Source: Candidatus Zipacnadia bacterium
GTDB taxonomy: Bacteria; Armatimonadota; Zipacnadia; Zipacnadales; Zipacnadaceae
NCBI GenBank assembly: GCA_029820565.1
Contig: JALGUR010000012.1
Location: 17,758-81,757, forward strand
Reading direction: 5' to 3'
DNA length: 64,000 nucleotides
Positions within the stretch are counted from its first letter, which is position 1. The number at the start of each line of letters is the position of its first letter. Shown piece after piece: positions 42,190 to 51,354 of this stretch. Made by a program: the position numbers and the translations under genes. The notes beneath the pieces were generated by a model that did no database searches, was not told the DNA's origin, and worked only from the letters and a program-made list of their open reading frames with translations.

Positions 42190-43092
42190 CTATCTTTCTG
42201 CTCCCCAGCGCAGTTTGGTGCGCAGGCGCTCATAGAAAGAGTCTGGGGCCACTGTCACCAGGGTGGCTCTACACGAGGCCTGAGTGGTTATGATAGTGTC
42301 GTTGGACAGGAGGTCCACCGTCTTCTGCCCATCAATAGTCAAACTTATTGGCTCGGGATGTTTGCCTGGGCTGGAGAGCGTGACTTCAATGATTGCCGCG
42401 GGCTGTACGATAAGAGGACGCAAGTACAAGGTATGCGGGCAGATAGGATTGATAATCAAACAGTCCAGCATGGGGCTGACCACGGGACCGGCCGCGGACA
42501 GGTTATAGGCGGTGGAACCGGTGGGCGTAGAAATAATTAGCCCGTCAGCCGGGTACACTGCCACTGGCTCGTTATCTACTTTGACTTGCAATCTAATCAT
42601 TCGCCGTGGCGAGGTCTTAGCAATCACCACGTCATTAAGGCCCAGGTAAGTCCCCGCCGTCTCACCGTTCCGCCGAATCTCCGTGCTTACCATCAATCGG
42701 GATTCAGTATAGTACTGCCCGGCTAACAAGGCGTCCAGATTTTCCAACACCGCCGCCGGCTGCTGGCCGGCCAGGAAGCCGAAACTGCCCAAGTCCACAC
42801 CCAACAGCGGCGTGTCTGCCGGAGCCGCATAGTGGGCCACTGACAGCAGGGTACCGTCTCCGCCCATGGCAATGATGAGTTCCCCCTGCGCCGCCAGTTC
42901 CGCCCGTTCTCGGATTTGGCAGTCGCCGCCACAGACTTCGGCCAGTTCCTCCTCCATTAGCGTAATAACCCCCACCGCCTGCAGCCGGCCGGTTAATTCG
43001 CGGGCAAAGTCCACCGCCCCGGGCTTGTGCAGAGCACAGACCAGGCCTACAGTATGCACTGTTTTCTCACTGGGGGACGAAGAACTATTCAT
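42190..43092 (-). CDS. nadK: NAD+ kinase
   Basis: A 300-residue ATP-NAD kinase that makes NADP. It has the diagnostic AMGGDGTLLSVAHY, LGVDLGSFGFLAG and TPTGSTAYNLSAAGPVVSP, with the usual NPICPHTLYLRPLIV block after it. The start codon overlaps the stop of the upstream TPR gene by one base (TGATG), so translation is coupled. The dxs-TPR-nadK order mirrors the dxs-nadK neighbourhood of Bacillota. Confidence 0.96.
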   Translation of the reverse strand: MNSSSSPSEKTVHTVGLVCALHKPGAVDFARELTGRLQAVGVITLMEEELAEVCGGDCQIRERAELAAQGELIIAMGGDGTLLSVAHYAAPADTPLLGVDLGSFGFLAGQQPAAVLENLDALLAGQYYTESRLMVSTEIRRNGETAGTYLGLNDVVIAKTSPRRMIRLQVKVDNEPVAVYPADGLIISTPTGSTAYNLSAAGPVVSPMLDCLIINPICPHTLYLRPLIVQPAAIIEVTLSSPGKHPEPISLTIDGQKTVDLLSNDTIITTQASCRATLVTVAPDSFYERLRTKLRWGAER

Positions 43093-44564
43093 CAGCCGGT
43101 TGCCCGTTCTGCGGTGCTGCCCCCTTCCAATTGCTGCAGGTTCTTCTTGGCCGGCTCGTAGTCCGGATCAATTTCCAGGGCGCGGCGATATTGAGCCTTG
43201 GCTTCTTCTATCTTCCCTTGCTGCTGCAGAGCGGCCCCCAGGTTATTAACAGCATAAATATAGTCAGGATTGGCCTGCAAAGCCGCTTGAAAGTGGGCCG
43301 TTGCCTCGGTCAGATTCTCTCTGTCCAGGAATATCAAACCGGCGTTGTTATGGGCCTCGGGATTATTGCTATCAATTTCCAGTACCCGGAGATACTCAGG
43401 CAGTGCCTCGGTGTGTTTGCCTTTGTTGTAGTAAGCATTCGCCAGTCCGAGGTGGATGGCGACGCTCTCGGGAAACTTGCGGGCCGCCGCCTGCCACTGT
43501 TTTAGTGCCTCATCGGTCTGTCCCGCCTGGAATAGTGCCCGAGCCAGGTTCAGGTGAGCCACTTCAAAGGCGTCCTTCAGGCTAATCGCCTTCCGGAAGG
43601 CTGCGGCGGCTTGGGAGTAGTTGCCTTGTTGGAATTGAGTCCAGCCCAGATTATTCAGACAATTGGCATCTTGGGGCTGGATATCCAGGGCCTGCTCGTA
43701 AGCAGCCTGGGCCTGGGCGTACTTACCTTGGGCCGCCCACGCCAGGCCGAGGTTATAGTGGCCCACAAAATCATCGGTCATTGTCTCGGTGGCCTTTTGC
43801 AGATGCTCAGCCGCCGCCGGATATTGGTCCAAGTTGTAAAGTGCTGTCCCCAGCCCCAGATGGGCCTCAGGCAAATCGGCATTAAGTTCCAATGCTGCCT
43901 CATAGGCCTCGGCAGCGGCCTGGTCCTGCTTGGACTGAAGATAAAGCGAGCCCAGGCTGGTAAGCACGGCCACATTTTCTGGGTCTATCTGCCGGGCAGC
44001 CTCGTATTCTCGGATAGCCTTGGCCGTCTCCCCGGTCTGCTGCAGAGCGTGGCCGAAGTTTGTATGAGCATCGGCGTCGTTGGGCGCGATAGCCAGGGCC
44101 CGGTGGTACTCATTGAAAGCGGTTACATAGTCACCCTGGCGAGCCATTAGATTGGCCAAATTGTAATGAGCATCAAAGTACTCAGGCTCGATCTCCAACG
44201 CCGCTCGGTATTCCTTGTCGGCTCGGTCAAGTTGTTCGGTGGCGGCATAAGCATTGCCCAGGTTGTTGTGAGCCACCTGAGAGTTAGGGTCTTCGGCGAT
44301 GGCCTTTTCCAGATATTCTATGGCTTCAGGGAACTGCTCTAACTGGAGAGCTACTGTCCCGGTCCAGGTTAGGACTACCGCGTCCTTTGGCGTCGTTTCC
44401 AGAGCAGCCTGGAAAGCACTTTTCGCCTCGGCCAACTTGCCTTGTTCGTAGAGACTGATTCCCCGGTGAAAGTCGTCGGGCTCAATTCCCTGGCCCGCAG
44501 CAGCAACTGCGGTTACCACTATCACTATCACACTCAACAGCATTACTACCGTATTTGTGTTCAT
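43092..44564 (-). CDS. Exported TPR-repeat protein
   Basis: A 490-residue protein with a signal peptide (VVMLLSVIVIVVTAVAAAGQ) and about twelve uninterrupted TPRs, each ~34 residues (for example AHNNLGNAYAATEQLDRADK, AVNNLGAALQQQGKIEEAKA). Repeats this regular form a superhelical scaffold for protein binding in the periplasm or outside the membrane. The ATG at 44564 follows GTAAGGAG; the track start at 44633 is too early. It lies between dxs and nadK, in the place of tlyA in Bacillota. Confidence 0.9.
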   Translation of the reverse strand: MNTNTVVMLLSVIVIVVTAVAAAGQGIEPDDFHRGISLYEQGKLAEAKSAFQAALETTPKDAVVLTWTGTVALQLEQFPEAIEYLEKAIAEDPNSQVAHNNLGNAYAATEQLDRADKEYRAALEIEPEYFDAHYNLANLMARQGDYVTAFNEYHRALAIAPNDADAHTNFGHALQQTGETAKAIREYEAARQIDPENVAVLTSLGSLYLQSKQDQAAAEAYEAALELNADLPEAHLGLGTALYNLDQYPAAAEHLQKATETMTDDFVGHYNLGLAWAAQGKYAQAQAAYEQALDIQPQDANCLNNLGWTQFQQGNYSQAAAAFRKAISLKDAFEVAHLNLARALFQAGQTDEALKQWQAAARKFPESVAIHLGLANAYYNKGKHTEALPEYLRVLEIDSNNPEAHNNAGLIFLDRENLTEATAHFQAALQANPDYIYAVNNLGAALQQQGKIEEAKAQYRRALEIDPDYEPAKKNLQQLEGGSTAERATG

Positions 44565-44719
44565 GGGTTTATGCTCCTTACTGTTCAGGATTTGCTCGCC
44601 TATGGCGATGTCTGTCCTACCGTAAGTAAACAATCAGGTTGGCTTCTGCTGACTGCTTTAAATCCTCCATCGGACTACGAAAGACGGCACCGGAGCAGGT
44701 CGGGACGGACTTATTGTCA

Positions 44720-46618
44720 CTATTTCACTGTAGGACTATTCTGGGGCGAGCACAGCCTAACACCGGCCCGGACGATGGCGTCGGCATCAATCGCGCATTC
44801 GTCCCAGAGTTTGACCAGTGATCCATGGGGCATAAACTCGTCGGGTACGCCCAGTCGGACTATATTGACATTGGTTAAGCCGCTGTCCGACAACACCTCG
44901 GCCACCGCCGCCCCAAAACCTCCGGCCAGCGCATTCTCCTCCACCGTCACGATGCGACCGATCTGGCCGGCCAGATGCGTAATAAGTTGTTCGTCCACAG
45001 GTTTGACAAATCTAACATTCACTACCTCACAGTCAATGCCCTTCTCGGCCAGGCACTCGGCTGCTTGCATTGCCGCCTCGACACGCGTGCCCACGGCCAG
45101 AATTGCCAGGTCCTCGCCGTCGCGCAGCACCTCAGCCTTGCCCACGGTCAGCGGTTCCAGGGACTCATCCAGTGAGCCTCGGGGGCCGCCGCCGCGTGGA
45201 TAACGGATTGCCGCCGGTCCGTCCAGGGACAATGCGGTGGCCAGCATGCGGCGCAATTCCGCCTCATTGCTGGGAGCCATCAGCGTCATATTAGGTATTT
45301 GCCGCAGGTAACTGAGGTCAAAGACGCCGTGATGAGTCGGCCCGTCGTCACCAACGAAGCCGGCTCTATCTACACCGAACACTACCGGCAAGTCCTGGAG
45401 GGCCACATCATGAAGAATCTGGTCGTAGGCTCGTTGTAAGAAGGTGGAGTATATGGCCACCACTGGTCGCAGCCCGGCGGCCGCTAACCCAGCCGCGTAG
45501 GTAACAGCGTGGCCCTCAGTCATGCCCACGTCAAAGCAGCGGTCGGGGAATTGCTCCTTGAAGGTGTTTAACTTCGTGCCGGGCAGCATTGCCGCTGATA
45601 TCACGACGATGCGCTCGTCTTTTTCGGCTAATTCACATAAGGCCTGGGCAAACACTCGGCTATAAGTGGGGCGCTCCTCGGTGTCGTTTATCTCCCCATT
45701 GTTCACATCAAAGGGCCTAATGCCGTGGAATTTGGCCGGATTGGCCTCGGCTGGCTTATAGCCGCGCCCTTTTTCGGTTAGCACGTGCAATAGTACCGGA
45801 CCTCTGAGGCGCAAGGCGTGCTCTAAGACCTCGATTAACTGTGGTAAGTCATGACCATCAATTGGCCCCATATAAGTGAAGCCCAGGTGTTCAAAAAGCA
45901 TCCCCGGCACCACTAATTGCTTAACGCTCTCCTTAATTCGGTCCATCGCCCCCAACATCGTATCGCCCAGGGGCATACGGCGGAGAATACGCATGGCATC
46001 ACGCCGCGCCCGCTGGCTGGCCGGATGGACACTGGCCCGCAGTTTGGCCAGATAGCCGGACATTGCCCCTACGTTAGCACTAATACTCATCTTGTTATCG
46101 TTAAGCACCACTAACAGGTCGCGTTGCTGCTCGCCGGCCTGATTAAGCGCTTCCAGAGCCAACCCGCCCGTGAGGGCGCCGTCGCCGATAACGGCCACTA
46201 CTCGCTCGTCGCCTCCCTGCAGGTCGCGGGCGGTGGCAAACCCCAATGCCGCCGAGATGGAGGTACTGCCGTGACCGGCCCCGAACGCATCGTGCTCGCT
46301 TTCAGCGCGAGAAGTGAAGCCCGACAGGCCTCCGTGCTGGCGCAGTGAAGGGAAGTCCTCCCGCCGTCCGGTCAGCAGTTTGTGGGTATAGCATTGATGG
46401 CCCACATCCCAGATGATCTTATCCTTAGGCGAATTGAGTACCCGATGCAGGGCAATAGTAAGCTCAACCACACCCAGATTAGGAGCCAGATGACCTCCAT
46501 TAGTGGAAGTCGTGGCAATAATATACTCGCGTACCTCCTCAGCCAATTCCCGGAGCGTACTGACCGGCATCTTCTTGATATCCGATGGCGAGTCTATTCT
46601 ATTCAGATGTTCGCTCAT
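44720..46618 (-). CDS. dxs: 1-deoxy-D-xylulose-5-phosphate synthase
   Basis: A 632-residue TPP enzyme for the first step of the MEP isoprenoid pathway, condensing pyruvate and glyceraldehyde-3-phosphate. It has DVGHQCYTHKLLTGR, GAGHGSTSISAALGFA, the TPP motif VIGDGALTGGLALEALNQAG and LNDNKMSISANVG. In the transketolase pyrimidine domain it has DVGMTEGHAVTYAAGLA and FLQRAYDQILHDVALQ. Full length for the family. No ispA precedes it, unlike Bacillota; a palindromic repeat separates it from xseB. Confidence 0.97.
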   Translation of the reverse strand: MSEHLNRIDSPSDIKKMPVSTLRELAEEVREYIIATTSTNGGHLAPNLGVVELTIALHRVLNSPKDKIIWDVGHQCYTHKLLTGRREDFPSLRQHGGLSGFTSRAESEHDAFGAGHGSTSISAALGFATARDLQGGDERVVAVIGDGALTGGLALEALNQAGEQQRDLLVVLNDNKMSISANVGAMSGYLAKLRASVHPASQRARRDAMRILRRMPLGDTMLGAMDRIKESVKQLVVPGMLFEHLGFTYMGPIDGHDLPQLIEVLEHALRLRGPVLLHVLTEKGRGYKPAEANPAKFHGIRPFDVNNGEINDTEERPTYSRVFAQALCELAEKDERIVVISAAMLPGTKLNTFKEQFPDRCFDVGMTEGHAVTYAAGLAAAGLRPVVAIYSTFLQRAYDQILHDVALQDLPVVFGVDRAGFVGDDGPTHHGVFDLSYLRQIPNMTLMAPSNEAELRRMLATALSLDGPAAIRYPRGGGPRGSLDESLEPLTVGKAEVLRDGEDLAILAVGTRVEAAMQAAECLAEKGIDCEVVNVRFVKPVDEQLITHLAGQIGRIVTVEENALAGGFGAAVAEVLSDSGLTNVNIVRLGVPDEFMPHGSLVKLWDECAIDADAIVRAGVRLCSPQNSPTVK

Positions 46619-46635
46619 AAACTGACGCTACCCCT

Positions 46636-46688
46636 GTAGGAGCGACATTATTGTCGCACTGTAATCGCGACAAGAATGTCGCTCCTAC
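46636..46688. repeat. Long palindromic repeat supplying the xseB stop codon
   Basis: Arms of 22 nt, gtaggagcgacattattgtc plus gc and its complement, with one mismatch and a 9-nt loop. The right arm covers 46667-46688 and includes the TAG that ends xseB (46685-46687). It belongs to the gtaggagcg... short-repeat family also seen as a shorter variant at 20646 and 61421. Confidence 0.85.
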
Positions 46689-46903
46689 GAAGACTGCTCC
46701 TGGCTCTCGGACTCTACATACTGCTCAATTCGGGCCTCGGCCTCGGTCAACTTTTGCTCGCACAACTTCTTCAGTTCCATGCCCTTCTCGAATTTGTCCA
46801 GTGCTTCCTGCAAGGGAAGTTCTCCCGCCTCCAACTCGGCCACAATCGCCTCTAACTTCTCCAGAGCGTCCTCAAAGTCTAATTCGTCAGTGTCGGATGC
46901 CAT
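46685..46903 (-). CDS. xseB: Exodeoxyribonuclease VII small subunit
   Basis: A 72-residue helical-hairpin subunit that binds XseA. It has the conserved core LDFEDALEKLEAIVAELEAG and LPLQEALDKFEKGMELKKLC. The last residues and the stop are provided by an intruding palindromic repeat, so the natural C-terminus has probably changed. It lies 12 nt after xseA. Confidence 0.95.
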   Translation of the reverse strand: MASDTDELDFEDALEKLEAIVAELEAGELPLQEALDKFEKGMELKKLCEQKLTEAEARIEQYVESESQEQSS

Positions 46904-46915
46904 AACCTATCTCCC

Positions 46916-48130
46916 TTAACTCCTCTGGGGGCAAACTTCTTGGACTTGGGTCAATATATCTCCGTCGGTGACGGTTACATCCATATCCTGCCCCGGTTGG
47001 ACGGCCCCGACCGAGGCCACGACTGCTCCGTCAGCCCGGCGGCAGATGGCATAGCCGCGCTGCAGTACACTCACCGGTCCCAGGGCGGCCAGCGTCGCGG
47101 CTGACTTTTCAAACTGGCTGCGCAGGACTTGAATTAATCCGTCCAAGTGTCGCTGGAGCTGGACACCAGCGTCGTCCACCCGTTGCTGGCCGGGCTCAAT
47201 GAGCATCTGGGGCCGCGTGACTATCGGTCGCTGTTGCAGACCATAAAGTCTTTCCTGGCAAGCCCGCCAGGTGCTCTGCACGCTCGTCTTTAGCTGCCGA
47301 CCCGTTCCCTGTAGCGTTGCCCGCAATTCCCGCTGGTCGGGCACTACCATCTCTGCAGCCGCCGAAGGCGTGGCCGCGCGCACATCGGCCACAAAGTCGG
47401 CTATAGTAAAGTCGGTCTCGTGGCCTACGGCACTTATCACTGGCTTGGGGCTGGCAAAAACAGCGCGGGCCACCGCTTCTTCGTTAAAGGCCCACAAGTC
47501 TTCCAGCGACCCGCCGCCCCGGCCTACAATAATCACGTCAATGTCTTCACGGTCGCTGGCTGCCCGCAGCGAACGAATGATGCTCGGCACAGCATCTTCA
47601 CCTTGGACAACAGTAGGAAACAGCACGATCCGCACCAGAGGATAGCGGCGGCTGATAATGCTGGTCAGGTCCTGGACAGCGGCCCCGGTCGGTGAAGTGC
47701 ATACTGCAATTGCCTTGGGGAAGCGGGGCAGGGGCCGCTTACGGGAGACCTCAAATAGCCCTTCGGCATCCAGTTTCGCCTTCAGGGCCTCCAACCTAAC
47801 ATGCAAATCACCCAGGCCATCAGGGCGCATAAAGCGGATAATCAGTTGATACCGCCCCGCCCGTTCGTAAACGGTTACATTGCCTCCGGCGACTACTTGC
47901 ATTCCGCTCTCGGGGGTGAAGTTGAGCGTCCCCGCTGTCCCCCGAAAGCAGACGCAGTTTAGTTGACTTTGCTCATCCTTCAGCGAGAAGTACAGGTGCC
48001 CAGAACTGTGTTGGGTATAGTTAGAAATCTCGCCGCGCGCCACCACCTGCTGGAGTAGTTCGTCCGTATCCAGTAGCTGCTTGATATAACCAGTTAGTTG
48101 CGTAATGGTCAATATGCTGGATTCAGCCAT
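46916..48130 (-). CDS. xseA: Exodeoxyribonuclease VII large subunit
   Basis: A 404-residue catalytic subunit degrading single-stranded DNA. It has an N-terminal OB fold (ARGEISNYTQHSSGHLYFSL) and the catalytic block (VCTSPTGAAVQDLTSIISRR). GRGGGSLEDLWAFNEEAVAR and AVGHETDFTIADFVADVRAA follow, then helical coiled coils. Typical length. It is followed by xseB and preceded by nusB, as in Bacillota and relatives. Confidence 0.97.
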   Translation of the reverse strand: MAESSILTITQLTGYIKQLLDTDELLQQVVARGEISNYTQHSSGHLYFSLKDEQSQLNCVCFRGTAGTLNFTPESGMQVVAGGNVTVYERAGRYQLIIRFMRPDGLGDLHVRLEALKAKLDAEGLFEVSRKRPLPRFPKAIAVCTSPTGAAVQDLTSIISRRYPLVRIVLFPTVVQGEDAVPSIIRSLRAASDREDIDVIIVGRGGGSLEDLWAFNEEAVARAVFASPKPVISAVGHETDFTIADFVADVRAATPSAAAEMVVPDQRELRATLQGTGRQLKTSVQSTWRACQERLYGLQQRPIVTRPQMLIEPGQQRVDDAGVQLQRHLDGLIQVLRSQFEKSAATLAALGPVSVLQRGYAICRRADGAVVASVGAVQPGQDMDVTVTDGDILTQVQEVCPQRS

Positions 48131-48176
48131 CTCATAAACAACCCGGTATTAGTCAATCCTGCGTGCCGAGGGGCTT

Positions 48177-48725
48177 TCAGCCGACGCGGCCAGGGCTGCC
48201 TTGGGGAAGTCGGCGTGGCCCACAGGCAGTATCTTCAGTAGCTTCTCCACGAGCCACTGCCCCCAGAATGCCGTTGATAAACTTGCCTGACTCGGGGGTA
48301 GCGAATTCTTTAGCCAATTCCACGGCCTCATCAATAGTAGCCCCTACGGGAACCTCGGGTAAATACCACATCTCGGCCAGAGCCAACCGCAAGATGTTAC
48401 GGTCAACTACCGGCATTCGCGCCAGCCGCCAGCCTTCAGCCTGCTGGCTTATGATGCGGTCTATAGTTTGGGCGTGTTCCATATATCGCTGGGCCAACTG
48501 ACGACCGAAGCCCCAAATCTCATCGCTGAGTTTCGCTATTTCCGCCGGCGACATCTGCCAGCAATCTATCAGAACATTGAAGATGACTCTGGCCTGCTCG
48601 ATAACCTCGTCCAGGGGCTTGCCGGTCACGTCGGCGGCGTATAATAGAGCCAGACTGAACTGTCGCGCCCGGCGTCTGGCCCCTGCCACAGGTTTGTGAT
48701 CCACTGCGGGTCGACCTGTCTTCAT
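48177..48725 (-). CDS. nusB: Transcription antitermination factor NusB
   Basis: A 182-residue all-helical RNA-binding factor that helps NusA/NusE/NusG in rRNA antitermination. It has ARRRARQFSLALLYAADVTG and the C-terminal DRNILRLALAEMWYLPEVPV, IDEAVELAKEFATPESGKFI and NGILGAVARG. After that it carries ~22 extra residues not usual for the family, where the frame runs on before its stop. It lies 46 nt upstream of xseA. Confidence 0.95.
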   Translation of the reverse strand: MKTGRPAVDHKPVAGARRRARQFSLALLYAADVTGKPLDEVIEQARVIFNVLIDCWQMSPAEIAKLSDEIWGFGRQLAQRYMEHAQTIDRIISQQAEGWRLARMPVVDRNILRLALAEMWYLPEVPVGATIDEAVELAKEFATPESGKFINGILGAVARGEATEDTACGPRRLPQGSPGRVG

Positions 48726-48757
48726 ATTACGGGCAGTTCTCCCTGAAGCCCCCGAGA

Positions 48758-48949
48758 CTACTCACGGGTTGCACAGTATCTGCCTGCCAGCGCTCCCAGC
48801 ACCGTCGTAACGAGCACAATCAGCCCCGCCCAAAAACCCATCACGAAGACTCTGCCGACCAGGAATCCAAAGCCTGCTCCGGCGATGGTAGCGACCATGG
48901 TCACCCAGCAGTTGATGCTGCCCTCGTTCAGTTGACTTTTTTCTTCCAT
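48758..48949 (-). CDS. Small two-helix membrane protein (possibly DUF2273-like)
   Basis: A 63-residue protein with two transmembrane helices (MVATIAGAGFGFLVGRVFVM; GFWAGLIVLVTTVLGALAGR). AAGGAGG precedes the ATG, and it starts 2 nt after accC, so it is a real part of the operon. In Bacillota the equivalent slot between accC and nusB holds asp23 (yqhY), whose relatives travel with small DUF2273 membrane proteins. This may be a relic or functional analogue of that pair, but similarity is only of size and topology. Confidence 0.6.
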   Translation of the reverse strand: MEEKSQLNEGSINCWVTMVATIAGAGFGFLVGRVFVMGFWAGLIVLVTTVLGALAGRYCATRE

Positions 48950-48951
48950 GC

Positions 48952-50307
48952 TTAACCTCCTTCGTCCAGTCCCATCCGGCGCTCCAGAAAGTGAGTGTCT
49001 ATCTCCCCGCGCCGGAAGTAGGCGTTACCCAAAATACGTAAGTGATAGGGAATAGTAGTACGAATTCCTTCCACTTTAAGGCTCTGTAAAGCGCCTTCCA
49101 TTCTGGCTATTGCTCCGGCTCGTGTCTGGTCCCAACAAATCACCTTAGCAATCATCGGGTCGTAGTGAGACGAGACCACGCTACCGGCTGACACTCCGCT
49201 ATCAACGCGCACTCCCGGGCCTACTGGAGTTTGCCACCGAGTAATCCTGCCTGGCGAGGGCGCGAAGTCCCGGTCACCATCAGCCGCCATAATGCGGCAT
49301 TCCAGGGCGTGGCCATTGAACCAAATCTGACCTTGCTCACAACTCAGTGGTTCGCCCGTAGCGATTCGTATCTGTTCGCGAACGATATCCACGCCGGTGA
49401 GCATCTCGGTGACCGGATGTTCTACCTGAATACGAGTATTCATCTCAATGAAATAAAACCGTCGCCGCTCATCGAGCAAAAACTCCACAGTTCCAGCATT
49501 GCAGTAGCCAACTGCCTCGGCAGCCTTTACCGCTGTCTCCCCTAACCGTCGCCGCAAACTACCGGAGACGACTGATGATGGCGACTCTTCCAGCAGTTTT
49601 TGATGGCGGTATTGTATGGAGCATTCTCGTTCGCCTAAGTACACAATATTGCCGTGGTTATCGGCCAGGATTTGCACTTCAATATGGCGCGGCTCTTCCA
49701 GGTATTTCTCTAAGTACAGTTCTCCGTCTCCGAAAGCATTGTGCGCCTCAGTACGCGCCTGCTCCAGGGCCTGGACCATTTGCTCGGCATTATGGATGAC
49801 CCGAATTCCCCGCCCTCCGCCTCCCCGGGCCGCCTTTATCATAACCGGATAACCTAATTGGTCAGCCACCTCTCGGGCCCCCGATAAATCCCGGATGCCA
49901 TTAGCGCTGCCGGGTACCACTGGCACTCCCGCCTCGCGCATAATGCGACGAGCCCGCGCCTTGTCACCCATTTGCGTGATCACTTCTGTGGGCGGACCAA
50001 TGAAGGTAATTTTACATGCCTCGCAAGCCTCAGCGAAATCGGGGTTCTCAGAGAGATTACCATAGCCGGGATGGATTGCTTCCGCCCCGGTGACGACCGC
50101 CGCGCTAATGATGTTAGCCACATTCAGATAACTATCCTTATTCGCGGCCGGCCCCACACACACTGCTTCGTCGGCCAAACTAATGTGCAATGCGTCAGCG
50201 TCCGCCTCGGAATAGATAGCCACTGTTTCTATCTTTAGTTCCCGACAGGCCTGTATTATGCGACAGGCAATTTCCCCGCGATTAGATACCAGAATCTTGT
50301 TGAACAT
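48952..50307 (-). CDS. accC: Acetyl-CoA carboxylase, biotin carboxylase subunit
   Basis: A 451-residue ATP-grasp enzyme carboxylating biotin on the carrier protein. It has KILVSNRGEIACRIIQACRE, AIHPGYGNLSENPDFAEACE and the ATP-binding glycine loop KAARGGGGRGIRVIHNAEQM. EKYLEEPRHIEVQILADNHG, RECSIQYRHQKLLEESPSS and FIEMNTRIQVEHPVTEMLTG complete the family blocks. Full length. It is separated from the accB-like gene by a pseudopilin gene and a 180-nt gap with a GC hairpin. Confidence 0.96.
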   Translation of the reverse strand: MFNKILVSNRGEIACRIIQACRELKIETVAIYSEADADALHISLADEAVCVGPAANKDSYLNVANIISAAVVTGAEAIHPGYGNLSENPDFAEACEACKITFIGPPTEVITQMGDKARARRIMREAGVPVVPGSANGIRDLSGAREVADQLGYPVMIKAARGGGGRGIRVIHNAEQMVQALEQARTEAHNAFGDGELYLEKYLEEPRHIEVQILADNHGNIVYLGERECSIQYRHQKLLEESPSSVVSGSLRRRLGETAVKAAEAVGYCNAGTVEFLLDERRRFYFIEMNTRIQVEHPVTEMLTGVDIVREQIRIATGEPLSCEQGQIWFNGHALECRIMAADGDRDFAPSPGRITRWQTPVGPGVRVDSGVSAGSVVSSHYDPMIAKVICWDQTRAGAIARMEGALQSLKVEGIRTTIPYHLRILGNAYFRRGEIDTHFLERRMGLDEGG

Positions 50308-50418
50308 TGACTTCCCTCTGTGATTTGCGGCTTGAAACTACCTTAACACAGACACTTGGGTTAGGTTCTCTATCTCCGCCTGAACACGCCGGTTTAGAAC
50401 CTGCCTTCGCGGGCCATA

Positions 50419-50434
50419 GCCCGCTACGGCGGGC
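50419..50434. repeat. GC-rich palindrome between accC and the pseudopilin gene
   Basis: gcccgc-tacg-gcgggc lies within a longer cgcgggccatagcccgctac region of a type seen as dispersed repeats in related assemblies. It occupies the 180-nt gap 50308-50487, which holds no other recognisable feature. Confidence 0.5.
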
Positions 50435-50487
50435 GACGGCCTGCGCTACGCGACTAAAACTGCTGCTACCCAAGCCCGCCGCGGTTC

Positions 50488-50886
50488 TTAGTACTTCTCA
50501 TGGCCGGGAGTGGGGCAATACACCTGTCCTGAAGCCGGGTCGTACACATACGCATATCCGCTGACCGGACACTTGAGCGCCACACGCCAGTTCGGGTCAA
50601 GAGCGGGTGGGTAACTCTCGGTATCAATTGTCTCCATCTGAATCATCTGGCGCAGTTGGCTGAGATTATTCATACACTCAACGCTTTCACCCTTTTGTAT
50701 GGCCTTGCCCGGCAGGGTCTGGGCCTCTCCGGGAAATCGCGGCTCTGACTCCCCCTCCGGTCCGCCCCGGCCGCGTAGCGCAAAATACCCGCCGGCCAGC
50801 AATCCGATAAGTATGATGACTACCAGAATTTCGATCAGAGCGAACCCGCTGTGCTTACCACGTGGTGATGACCAAGCGCTCATCAC
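50488..50886 (-). CDS. Type IV pilin-like/pseudopilin protein
   Basis: A 132-residue protein with a prepilin cleavage and methylation site: a basic leader RGKHSG followed by FALIEILVVIILIGLLAGGY, with Glu5 of the mature protein present. The rest has CPVSGYAYVYDPASGQVYCP, as in type II secretion pseudopilins and the DUF1559-like group. It overlaps accB by one base and sits between accB and accC, an unusual place. No pilus or secretion operon surrounds it, although a half-size GspF is at 8475. Confidence 0.82.
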   Translation of the reverse strand: MMSAWSSPRGKHSGFALIEILVVIILIGLLAGGYFALRGRGGPEGESEPRFPGEAQTLPGKAIQKGESVECMNNLSQLRQMIQMETIDTESYPPALDPNWRVALKCPVSGYAYVYDPASGQVYCPTPGHEKY

Positions 50887-51329
50887 TATCCTTCACCCCT
50901 TGAGGAGTGAAGTCGCATCAGTACCTCGCCATATTGTACTGGGTGTCCATCTTCGGCTAATATCTCGGCAACCTCTCCTGTTGCCGGGCTTAGCACTTCG
51001 GTAAGCCGGCGCAGGGCGTCAATGGTGCCGACTACTTGCCCTTCCGCTATACGGTCACCGACCTCTACCAACGGCTCAGCTCCCGCCTCGCTACCTCGAT
51101 AGAACAGGCCCACCAGATTCGCCCGGACTGGTACAGTCGCCTCAGCCATTGGCCGGGCACTAACAGGTGGCTGCTCGGGGGACGGTGCGCAAGGCTCAGT
51201 CGTATTCGGCTGACCTTCGCAGCGTCTAATCCGCACCATCTGCTCGCCATCCCGCACTGAAAGTTCCTGGGCTGAGGAGGATTTCAGGATCTGAATCAGT
51301 TGTCTTATTCGGCTTCGGTCCACTTGCAT
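50886..51329 (-). CDS. AccB-like protein lacking the biotinylation lysine
   Basis: A 147-residue protein aligned over its whole length with biotin carboxyl carrier protein AccB. It has an N-terminal VDRSRIRQLIQILKSSSAQE, a proline-rich linker, and a C-terminal biotinyl-type barrel (VGLFYRGSEAGAEPLVEVGD; SPATGEVAEILAEDGHPVQY). The hairpin that should read EAMKM reads DALRRL; codons CTG CGC CGG were verified on the complement. The lysine that carries biotin is thus Arg. It may be a regulatory, BADC-like or degenerate homologue. Neighbours are efp and the pseudopilin gene. Confidence 0.85.
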   Translation of the reverse strand: MQVDRSRIRQLIQILKSSSAQELSVRDGEQMVRIRRCEGQPNTTEPCAPSPEQPPVSARPMAEATVPVRANLVGLFYRGSEAGAEPLVEVGDRIAEGQVVGTIDALRRLTEVLSPATGEVAEILAEDGHPVQYGEVLMRLHSSRGEG

Positions 51330-51354
51330 ATCTTAGCACACAGCCTTGACAATA

